Source: Streptomyces cupreus (GTDB lineage: Bacteria; Actinomycetota; Actinomycetes; Streptomycetales; Streptomycetaceae). From it: a DNA stretch of 64,000 bases. The stretch is taken from the NCBI RefSeq assembly GCF_014257025.1, contig NZ_JACMSF010000019.1, positions 62,001 to 126,000 on the forward strand, given 5' to 3'. Positions 37,310-44,346 of the stretch are shown here, piece by piece. How positions within the stretch are numbered: position 1 is the stretch's first letter; every line of letters starts with the position of its first letter. The translations under genes and the position numbers were made by a program. The notes beneath the pieces are model-generated. The model did not search any database. It had not been told where the DNA came from and saw only the letters and a list, made by a program, of their open reading frames with translations.

Positions 37310-38661
37310 ACGCGAGGTCTCTTCCGCCTCCGGCGTCCCTGGAGCCGGGCGGGCGAGGGCATTCTCCGCCGCAAACCCATCGAGCACATCGAGGAGACGG
37401 AGGTCGGCGAGGGCACCCGGCTGGATCGCTCGCTGGGGCTGTGGCAGCTCACCGCGATCGGGGTGGGCGGCATCATCGACGCCGGGAATTCACCTTGGCG
37501 GGCACGGTGGCCAACGGCACGGCGGGCCCCGCGGTGCTGGTGTCCTTCCTGATCGCCGGTGTGGCGAGCGCGGCGGCCACGCTGTCGTACGCCGAGTTCG
37601 CGGGCCTCATCCCGAAGGCCGGGTCCGCGTACACCTACGGCTACGCGGTGCTCGGCGAGCTCGCGGGCTGGTTCATCGGCTGGGATCTGCTGCTGGAGTA
37701 CACGGCGATCGTGGCGGTGGTCGCGATCGGCATCTCCGGCTACTTCAGCTTCCTGATCGAGGACATGGACGCCACGCTGCCCGACTGGATGCTGGGCGCG
37801 CCCGGCACCGGCGACGGCCACCGGGTCGACCTCTTCGCGGCCGTCCTGTGCCTGCTCATCGCCTACCTGCTGAACCTGGGCATCAAGAACGCGGCCCGCT
37901 TCGAGACGGTGGTGGTGATCCTCAAGGTCCTGGTCGTCCTGCTGGTCATCGCGGTCGGCGTGTTCCACATCGCCACCGCGAACTACGACCCCTTCTTCCC
38001 GTACGGCGTCGGCGGCGCGTTCACCGGGGCGGCGACGGTGTTCTTCGCGGTCTTCGGCTACGACGCCATGTCGACGGCCGCCTGTCTGGTGCTGACGGGC
38101 ATGCAGGACTACCGGGACATCGACAAGGAGAGCGGATTCTCCACGGCGTTCAACTCGGTGGGCCTCGGCGGACTCGCCGACGTGATCGCGGTGGGCGCCA
38201 TCATCGGCATCCTCACGGTGATGTTCACCTTCATGCTCGGCGTCACCCGGGTCTGGTTCTCCATGTCCCGGGACGGGCTGCTGCCCGCCTGGTTCGCGAA
38301 GACCCACCCGACGCGGCATGTGCCGACCCGCGTCACCTGGATCGCGGGGGTGGCGTCGGCCGCCATCGCCGGATTCCTGCCGATCGGCGAGGCGGCCGAA
38401 CTCACCAACATCGGGATCCTGTTGGCGTTCGTGGTGGTGTGCGTGGCGGTGATCGTGCTGCGCTACCGGCAGCCGGAGCTGCCACGGACCTTCCGTACGC
38501 CGTGGATGCCGTTCGTGCCGGCCGTCGGAGTCGTCTTCTCCATCTGGCTGATCACCTTCCTCCAGTGGCAGACCTGGGTGCGGTTCGCCGTGTGGTTCGC
38601 GCTGGGGCTGGTGATCTACTTCGGCTACTCGTACCGGAAGTCGGCGCTGGCGAGGCGTTAG
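37310..38661 (+). pseudogene. APC-family amino acid permease, start codon lost and frameshifted
   Basis: The permease homology begins in one frame (LFRLRRPWSRAGEGILRRKPIEH..., from about 37319). No ATG, GTG or TTG occurs in that frame from the stress-protein stop to about 37460; an ACG at 37310 may be a mutated start. At 37484-37489 (GGGAATTC) one base is missing, so FTLAG onward is read one frame back, to the stop at 38661. The conserved GIIGAGIF motif also has Asp for Gly. The rest (about 390 residues, 10-12 helices) is intact. Three lesions at one end favour a real pseudogene, though a sequencing indel cannot be excluded for the frameshift. Confidence 0.75.
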
Positions 38662-39473
38662 AGGGAGCGCAGGAAGTCCAGCACGACGCGGTTGAAGTCG
38701 TCGGGCTTCTCCATATTCAGGTAGTGGCCGACTCCTTCGATGGTCCGTGTCCGCCCGTGCGGGACCGCCTGGGCGAGACGCTCGGCCGCGTCGAGCATGT
38801 CGGCGGGTTCGAGGGTGCCGTTCAGCGCGAGCACGGGCACGTCGATCTTCGCCAGCCGGGGCCAGGAGTCGGTCACCCGTACATGCCAGTCCTTCTCGCC
38901 GGGCGTGTGCTTGGAGATGGTGTGCAGGGCCAACTCCCTGAGCCGGTTCAGGATGTCCGGGTCGATGTCCGCTGCGCTCCGGTGTTCGCCCGGGACGACC
39001 CGCAGGAAGGCGGCGAGCCAGCCCTCGATGTCGCCGGCGCCCAGGGTGCGCGCGTACTCGGCCTGGATCTCCTGGGTCCAGGGATCCTGGTACTGGTGGT
39101 CGCCGGTCGCGGCACCGCAGGTGACCACGGCGCGGACGAGTTCCGGGTGCTCCAGCACCGTGTCCGTGGCGATCACCCCGCCCATCGACACGCCGACCAG
39201 GACCGCGGGCCCCACGTCGAGGTGGCGCAGCAGGCCGGCGAGGTCGTCGGCCCAGCGGAACGGCTCGCTCGCGTTGGCCGAGAACCCGTGGCCGCGTACG
39301 TCCGGCGCGATCACCCGGTACCCGGCGGCGAGGGCCGGTATCTGGTCCGCCCAGAACCGGTGGTCGACGAATCCGCAGTGCAGGAGGACCACCGGGTCCC
39401 CGGAGCCGGTGTCGAGGTAGGCGAGGTCACCGTCGGCGGACGGGAAGAAGCGAAGGTCCGAAGCAACAGTCAT
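38658..39473 (-). CDS. Alpha/beta hydrolase, probable MarR target
   Basis: The protein has 271 residues. The oxyanion loop HCGFVDHRFW, nucleophile elbow GVSMGG, Asp in VLALNGTLEPADML and His in GVGHYLNMEKP make a complete hydrolase. The fold is that of small esterases, C-C hydrolases and haloperoxidase-like enzymes. The ATG at 39473 lies within operator 1 of the MarR pair, so the message has little or no leader. It is divergent from the MarR gene at 39531 and overlaps the permease stop by four bases at its end. The MarR protein probably represses it until a toxic ester or phenolic compound is sensed. Confidence 0.88.
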   Translation of the reverse strand: MTVASDLRFFPSADGDLAYLDTGSGDPVVLLHCGFVDHRFWADQIPALAAGYRVIAPDVRGHGFSANASEPFRWADDLAGLLRHLDVGPAVLVGVSMGGVIATDTVLEHPELVRAVVTCGAATGDHQYQDPWTQEIQAEYARTLGAGDIEGWLAAFLRVVPGEHRSAADIDPDILNRLRELALHTISKHTPGEKDWHVRVTDSWPRLAKIDVPVLALNGTLEPADMLDAAERLAQAVPHGRTRTIEGVGHYLNMEKPDDFNRVVLDFLRSL

Positions 39474-39489
39474 GACAACTAAGGTGTCA
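39473..39489. promoter_or_regulatory. MarR operator 1, overlapping the hydrolase start codon
   Basis: TGACAAC-N3-GGTGTCA, one mismatch from a perfect seven-base-arm dyad. It begins on the first base of the hydrolase ATG (minus strand). Its centre is 31 bases, three helical turns, from that of operator 2. Confidence 0.7.
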
Positions 39490-39503
39490 TCTTCTGGTCG
39501 GTT

Positions 39504-39520
39504 TGACAACCCAGTTGTCA
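39504..39520. promoter_or_regulatory. MarR operator 2
   Basis: Perfect dyad TGACAAC-CCA-GTTGTCA, ending ten bases before the MarR start. It includes a TTGACA string that may be a -35 element, so binding would block the promoter. Confidence 0.75.
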
Positions 39521-39530
39521 TCATGGGTCG

Positions 39531-40019
39531 GTGCATGATGTCCCGGTGAACGACAACGACGCCCCACTTCCCCCCGACGAACTCGGCCACCACGTCTCCG
39601 AGGTGTTCGATCTGATCGGCGCGCTCTACCGCCGCGGTCTGCGCAAGATCGAGCAGGGCGAACAGGTCGAGGGGGTCTCCGTCGGTGTGCGCTCCGTCCT
39701 GGTGCTGCTGCGCAGGTACGGGGCCATGACAGTGCCTCAGATGGGCCGGATCATGGCGCTGACCCGGCAGTTCGTGCAGCGCATGGTCAACGACGCGGTG
39801 GCCGGGGGCTGGGCCGAGGTCACGCCCAACCCTGCCCACCAGCGCTCCTCGCTGATCCGGATCACGGCCACGGGCGAGGCGCTGATCGACGCGATCCTCG
39901 CGCGCGAGCACGCCCTGAACCGGCAGGTCGGCGGCGAGCTGACCGAGGCCGAACTGCGGGCGTGCAAGCGAGTACTGAAGGAGATGCTGAAGACCTTCGA
40001 CCACGTGGACATGGACTGA
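39531..40019 (+). CDS. MarR family transcriptional regulator
   Basis: The protein has 162 residues. The winged helix-turn-helix lies at about 55-115 (GAMTVPQMGRIMALTRQFVQRMVNDAVAGGWAEVTPNPAHQRSSLIRIT), with helical dimerisation arms on both sides. It starts with GTG at 39531, or GTG 39546, which would drop five residues; neither has a strong ribosome site. Divergent from the hydrolase gene with two matching dyads, it is very likely autoregulated and controls that hydrolase. Confidence 0.9.
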   Translation: MHDVPVNDNDAPLPPDELGHHVSEVFDLIGALYRRGLRKIEQGEQVEGVSVGVRSVLVLLRRYGAMTVPQMGRIMALTRQFVQRMVNDAVAGGWAEVTPNPAHQRSSLIRITATGEALIDAILAREHALNRQVGGELTEAELRACKRVLKEMLKTFDHVDMD

Positions 40020-40020
40020 T

Positions 40021-41169
40021 CTACTCCCCCATCACCAGCCCGTCCTGCTGGGCACCCCGGCTGAACACCACGTCCCGGATCCGGTCCCGCACGCCCTGGA
40101 CGTCGGCGCCCTGTTCGAGGGCCTGGTTGAGGTTGACGGCCCGCCCGGCGTCGATGTCGAACAGCTGGGGGACGAATTCGGCCTTGGTCACCTTCCAGCG
40201 CCCGCCGGGACGCCCCGGCGGGGCGAAGGTGAAGCGGCCGATCGTGGACTGGTTCCCGCGCGGGTCGGGGCTGCCCTCGTGGTTGTACATCTGACCGGCG
40301 ATCTGGTCACCCATGCCGTAGATCACCCAGGTGCCGTTGACCTTCTCGTAGGCCTGCGGGACATGCGCGTGGGTGCCGAGGATCAGGTCGACGGCGGGGC
40401 GGTCACCGGTACGTGCGGCGGTCAGCGAACGGGCCAGCGTCAGCTGCCGCTCGTCGGGCTCGTCCTGCCATTCGGTGCCCCAGTGCAGCGATACGACGAC
40501 CACGTCGGCGCCCGCCCGGCGGGCGGCCCGGGCGTCGGCGAGGATCCGGCCCTCGTCGATCAGATTGACGGCCCAGGGCTGCCCGGGCGGGAGCGGGTAG
40601 CCGTTGGTGTCGTAGGTGTAGGCGAGGTGCGCCACCTGCGCCTGGCCCGCGCGCAGCACGGTGACCGCGCGTGCCTCGGCCTCCGCGCGGGCGGTCCCGG
40701 CGTGCCGTACGCCCGCCCGGTCGAGGGCGTCCAGGGTGCGGCGGATACCGTCGGCGCCGTCGTCGAGGCTGTGGTTGGAGGCGGTGGAGCAGCCGTCGTA
40801 GCCGGTGGCGGCGAGGCCCGCGGCGGCCTCGGGCGGGGACTTGAAGGCGGGGTAGCCGGTGTAGTCGCCGTACTCGCCGTAGACGGTCTCCATGTGACAC
40901 AGGGCCAGGTCGGCGCGGCTGACGAGGGGTTTCACCCCGGCGAACATGGGGCGGAAGTCATAGCCCTGGCCGCCCGCGTCGAACCGGGCGCGGTCGATGA
41001 TCGAGCTGTGCGGGAGGACGTCGCCGGAGGCGACGAGGGTGAAGCCGCCGGAGCCGGTGGCGGACGGGGCGGGGCGTCCCGGGGACTCGTGCCGGTCGGC
41101 CTGACAGGCCGCACCCGCGGCGAGGAGGACCGTGAGGACCAGGGCCACCTGTCGACTGCGTGCGATCAT
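40021..41169 (-). CDS. CapA-family protein (PGA_cap metallophosphatase-like)
   Basis: The protein has about 382 residues. A signal sequence (VALVLTVLLAAGAAC) ends at a Cys that could be lipidated, though Gly at -3 is unusual for a lipobox. The domain begins TLVASGDVLPHSSI and contains CHMETVYG, TASNHSLDDG, VSLHWGTEW and ILGTHAHVPQ, the metal-binding set of the calcineurin-like CapA fold. Relatives act in poly-gamma-glutamate or capsule export; many streptomycete members are uncharacterised. GGGGTGAGTG precedes the ATG at 41169. It ends two bases from the convergent MarR stop. Confidence 0.88.
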   Translation of the reverse strand: MIARSRQVALVLTVLLAAGAACQADRHESPGRPAPSATGSGGFTLVASGDVLPHSSIIDRARFDAGGQGYDFRPMFAGVKPLVSRADLALCHMETVYGEYGDYTGYPAFKSPPEAAAGLAATGYDGCSTASNHSLDDGADGIRRTLDALDRAGVRHAGTARAEAEARAVTVLRAGQAQVAHLAYTYDTNGYPLPPGQPWAVNLIDEGRILADARAARRAGADVVVVSLHWGTEWQDEPDERQLTLARSLTAARTGDRPAVDLILGTHAHVPQAYEKVNGTWVIYGMGDQIAGQMYNHEGSPDPRGNQSTIGRFTFAPPGRPGGRWKVTKAEFVPQLFDIDAGRAVNLNQALEQGADVQGVRDRIRDVVFSRGAQQDGLVMGE

Positions 41170-41226
41170 CACTCACCCCGATGTAGTCGTATTTACACAT
41201 CAATAGGTAAGAATCCGCACACATCA

Positions 41227-41238
41227 GGAACCGGTTCC
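41227..41238. promoter_or_regulatory. Palindrome upstream of the sigma-factor gene
   Basis: Perfect 12-base palindrome GGAACCGGTTCC between the divergent CapA and ECF sigma genes. GGAAC also resembles the -35 element of ECF promoters. Function not shown. Confidence 0.35.
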
Positions 41239-41283
41239 GACACGCCCATTAGCCCGTCCGGCCCCACGCGAACGGTGGCCGAG

Positions 41284-41327
41284 ACCGTTCGTCGAACCGT
41301 TCGTCGACGCGATCGACCGTCCGTCGC
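41284..41327. repeat. Tandem 12-base direct repeats before the ECF sigma gene
   Basis: ACCGTTCGTCGA occurs twice head to tail (41284-41295, 41296-41307), with a degenerate third copy ACCGTCCGTCGC at 41316-41327. They lie 54-97 bases before the chosen sigma start. Possible activator sites. Confidence 0.5.
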
Positions 41328-41380
41328 AGACCCGTGTGCGCGGCCTGTCCTCGAACGGCGCCCTGCGATGCCATACGGCC

Positions 41381-41926
41381 ATGACGGCCGGAACCACTGT
41401 GATGAACGGGACGACCGCCGAGCACGAGCTCGCCGCACTGCAGCGCGAGCACGGCCGGCCTCTCTTCGCGCTGCTGCTCAGGCTCTGCGACGGAGACCGG
41501 CAGCGCGCCGAGGATCTGGTGCAGGAGACCCTGGTCCGGGCCTGGCAGCATCCCGAGGCCCTGCGCGCCGACGACTTCGACTCCGTACGGCCCTGGCTGC
41601 TCACCGTCGGCCGGCGGCTCGCGATCGACGCGCGGCGGGCCCGGCAGGCGCGGCCTGCCGAGGTGGGCGACGCGATCCTGGAGAACGCTCGGGTGTGCGC
41701 CGATCATGCCGAACGAGCGGCCGCGACCCTCGATGTGCGCAAGGCTGTGAAGACACTCACTCCGGAGCACCGTGAAGTCCTGGTGCTGGTGTACTTCCAG
41801 GGGGCCAGTGTGGCGGAAGCTGCGCAGACCCTCGGCATCCCGCCCGGTACCGTGAAGTCCCGCGCGTACTACGCGCTGCGCGCCCTGCGCCGGGTGCTTC
41901 CGGGATACGCGGCCGACCTGCGGTGA
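41381..41926 (+). CDS. ECF-type RNA polymerase sigma factor
   Basis: The protein has 181 residues. Region 2 (about 25-95) includes AEDLVQETLVRAWQHPEALR and VRPWLLTVGRRLAIDARR. Region 4 (about 125-178) includes LTPEHREVLVLVYFQGASVAEAAQTLGIPPGTVKSRAYYALRAL. No extra C-terminal domain is present. Starts at 41381 and 41402 are both possible and neither has a good ribosome site. The zinc-binding anti-sigma gene lies downstream beyond one intervening gene, and is the probable partner. Confidence 0.9.
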   Translation: MTAGTTVMNGTTAEHELAALQREHGRPLFALLLRLCDGDRQRAEDLVQETLVRAWQHPEALRADDFDSVRPWLLTVGRRLAIDARRARQARPAEVGDAILENARVCADHAERAAATLDVRKAVKTLTPEHREVLVLVYFQGASVAEAAQTLGIPPGTVKSRAYYALRALRRVLPGYAADLR

Positions 41927-42061
41927 AACCGACGGTCGGGTCAAACCTCCGTAAAGCGCCTTGCCGTGGACCATGGTTGAGTAATCGGCTGTCTTCATCC
42001 GTGTTCCGGACTGGGACCCCGGATCGGGCGACGCGTACGCACCGGAGGAAGGCAGGAAGGG

Positions 42062-42577
42062 ATGCTGCACAGAGGCCAAGAGAGCACGGACGGCACCGGC
42101 GGCGGTGAACTGACCGTCCCCATGGCGTGGTTGTACGCCGAGTACATCGCCGACGAACTGCTGCGGACCGGCGATCTGATGCCGCCGACGTCCTTCGAGT
42201 TCCGCGCCGGGCGGGACGCGCTGGCGCTGACGATCTTCCTGTCCGACACCGGGGGTGAACTCAACGGCATCCGGGTCGTCTCCCAGCTCGACACCTGGCT
42301 GTCGCTGACGGCGTACGACCAGCCGTGGCAGGACTGGGTGCGCGAACGCATGGCGAAGCTGGCCGCCGAGGCCATCGGCTCCGGCGCCCCCGCGCCCGAT
42401 CTGGACCTCGCCGAGGCGGCCTGGCGCTGGCTGGAGGAGACCGAGCTGCTCGCGCCGGATCTGAACGCGGTGCCGGGCGGCGGCGCGTTGGGGAGCGAGG
42501 ACGAGGGGCCGAAGGTGTGGACGCCGGCGTGGCAGCTGGGGCTGCCGCTGGGGCACTTGGCGATCCACCTGTTCTAG
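42062..42577 (+). CDS. Hypothetical protein between sigma and anti-sigma genes
   Basis: The protein has 171 residues, soluble and acidic, with no signal or membrane helix. VPMAWLYAEYIADELLRTGDLMPPTSFEFRAGRDALALTIFLS suggests an alpha/beta fold but I do not recognise a family. AGGAAGGG immediately precedes the ATG at 42062. It stands 135 bases after the sigma gene and 180 bases before the anti-sigma gene, so it may be its own transcript or part of the same regulon. Confidence 0.7.
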   Translation: MLHRGQESTDGTGGGELTVPMAWLYAEYIADELLRTGDLMPPTSFEFRAGRDALALTIFLSDTGGELNGIRVVSQLDTWLSLTAYDQPWQDWVRERMAKLAAEAIGSGAPAPDLDLAEAAWRWLEETELLAPDLNAVPGGGALGSEDEGPKVWTPAWQLGLPLGHLAIHLF

Positions 42578-42600
42578 GCGCACGTGTCCGGCGGGGCTGT

Positions 42601-42616
42601 CCGGAAACTTTTCCGG
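42601..42616. promoter_or_regulatory. Short dyad in the anti-sigma upstream region
   Basis: CCGGAA-ACTT-TTCCGG, six-base arms with a four-base loop, 142 bases before the anti-sigma start. It contains GGAAAC, similar to ECF -35 elements. It could be a weak terminator after the 42062 gene or part of a promoter. Confidence 0.3.
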
Positions 42617-42757
42617 TACGGGACCAATCCGCCGCCACGGCCGCTCCGAATCACTTGGTTGCGATTCTGTGTGGGGCTTGAGTGATTCGGCTGTCCGGTG
42701 CGTACGGGTGGGAGCAAGGAGTAACCCACCCCGCACCCAACGGCACGAGGATTCCGC

Positions 42758-43411
42758 ATGAGGTCCCTGGAGAGGCATCGCGACGTCGCCGCGTACGCGC
42801 TCGGCGTGCTGGACGAGGCGGACGCCTTCCGCTTCGAGGATCACCTCATGGAGTGCCCCAGTTGCGCGGCACACGTGACGGAATTCGGGCCTGCGACACG
42901 GCAGTTGATGCTGTACCGGCGGGCAACTCCCCGCTTCGTGCACCCGATGGCCAAACCCGGCCCCCGGCTGCTGGACCGGCTGCTGGGCGAGGTGGCGGTG
43001 CGCAACCGTACGGGCCGCAGGCGCCTGCTGTTCGGCCTGGCCGCGTCGGCTGCGGTGGCGCTGGCCGCACCGGGGATCGCGATGATGGCCAAGGACGGCG
43101 ACTCGACGGCGCGACGGATCGAGGCCACCGACGAACGCTCCGGAGTCTGGGCCCAGGTGACGGCCGAGAACGAGCCCTGGGGCACCCAGGTCGAACTGAA
43201 GGTCAAGGACGGCGCCGGCCCCCGCGCCTGCCGCCTGATCGCCATCGGCCGCGACGGCTCGGAACAGATGATCACCAGCTGGACGGTGGCCCACCACGAC
43301 GCCCGCGAGAACACGATGATGGGCGCCGCGGCCTTCCACGCCGACGAAATCGACCACTACGAGGTCCGCACGGCCGCCGGCGAACACCTGGTGACACTGG
43401 GACCGAGCTGA
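42758..43411 (+). CDS. Membrane-anchored zinc-binding anti-sigma factor
   Basis: The protein has 217 residues. The N-terminal anti-sigma (ZAS) domain has the zinc motif HLMECPSC (HxxxCxxC) with the partner His earlier in the helix. One membrane segment follows (LLFGLAASAAVALAAPGIAMM, about 88-110), then an outer domain of about 100 residues (RskA-like, SGVWAQVTAENEPWGTQVELKVKDGAGP). It would hold the ECF sigma factor at the membrane and release it on an envelope or redox signal. The start at 42758 is the only good one. Pairing with the 41381 sigma factor is by position. Confidence 0.88.
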   Translation: MRSLERHRDVAAYALGVLDEADAFRFEDHLMECPSCAAHVTEFGPATRQLMLYRRATPRFVHPMAKPGPRLLDRLLGEVAVRNRTGRRRLLFGLAASAAVALAAPGIAMMAKDGDSTARRIEATDERSGVWAQVTAENEPWGTQVELKVKDGAGPRACRLIAIGRDGSEQMITSWTVAHHDARENTMMGAAAFHADEIDHYEVRTAAGEHLVTLGPS

Positions 43412-43458
43412 CCGGCTGACTCAGGGGCTCAGCGATCAGGCCGGGCGGTTCACCAGGG

Positions 43459-44322
43459 CTACTTCAGCAGCCGCGACATCCTCCGGTCCGCGAGCGGCTT
43501 GCCGCCCGTCTGGCAGGTGGGGCAGTACTGCAGGGAGGAGTCGCTGAAGGAGACCTCGCGGATGGTGTCGCCGCAGACCGGGCAGGGTTCGCCGGTGCGG
43601 CCGTGGACGCGTAGGCCGCTCTTCTTCTCTGCCTTCAGACGGCCCGCCGCCAGGCCCCGGGAACGGTCCACCGCTTCCGTCAATGTCGTGCGCAGGGCCT
43701 GGTAGAGGGTGCTCGTCTCCTCCGGGGTCAGCTTCGCGGCCAGCTTGAAGGGGGACATCTGCGCCGCGTGCAGGATCTCGTCGCTGTAGGCGTTTCCGAC
43801 CCCGGCGATCAGGGACTGGTCTCGCAGGGCTCCCTTGATCTGGCGGCGCTCGTCCTTCAGGAGGGCCGCCAGGCGGGCCTCGTCGAAGTCGTCGGCCAGC
43901 GGGTCCGGGCCCAGGCGGGCGATGCCGGGAACCTCCTGCGGGTCCTTCACGACGTAGACCGCAAGGCGCTTTTGCGTACCCGCCTCCGTCAGGTCGAAGC
44001 CCTCGCCGGTCTCCAGGGCCACCCTCAGGGCCAGCGGGCCCTTGCCGGGTCTGGGTGGGCCGTCGGGGAGGCGGTCCTTCCAGTGCAGCCAGCCCGCGCG
44101 GGCGAGGTGGGTGATCAGGCGGGGGCCGTCCGCCGTCTCCAGGTCCAGGAACTTGCCGTGCCGGTGCACCGCGGTGACCTCGTGGCCCTCGACGGCGGCC
44201 AGGGGTGGGTCGTACGTCTTCAGGACGCTGATCGCCACGGGCAGCACCCGGACGATCTCGTGGCCGACCAGGTGCTCGGTGAGGAAGTCCTTGAGCGCTT
44301 CCACCTCGGGAAGTTCCGGCAT
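43459..44322 (-). CDS. Formamidopyrimidine-DNA glycosylase / endonuclease VIII family protein
   Basis: The protein has 287 residues. It starts MPELPEVEALKDFL, giving the catalytic Pro2 (after Met removal) and Glu of the Fpg/Nei fold. The helix-two-turn-helix lies at QIKGALRDQSLIAGVGNAYSDEIL. The C-terminal zinc finger has CPVC and CPTC. It excises oxidised bases such as 8-oxoguanine and nicks the DNA. The exact MutM or Nei specificity is not settled by sequence; the family in streptomycetes has several members. Convergent with the anti-sigma gene. Confidence 0.92.
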   Translation of the reverse strand: MPELPEVEALKDFLTEHLVGHEIVRVLPVAISVLKTYDPPLAAVEGHEVTAVHRHGKFLDLETADGPRLITHLARAGWLHWKDRLPDGPPRPGKGPLALRVALETGEGFDLTEAGTQKRLAVYVVKDPQEVPGIARLGPDPLADDFDEARLAALLKDERRQIKGALRDQSLIAGVGNAYSDEILHAAQMSPFKLAAKLTPEETSTLYQALRTTLTEAVDRSRGLAAGRLKAEKKSGLRVHGRTGEPCPVCGDTIREVSFSDSSLQYCPTCQTGGKPLADRRMSRLLK

Positions 44323-44346
44323 AGGTCCAGAGTGCCACCGGGCGGC

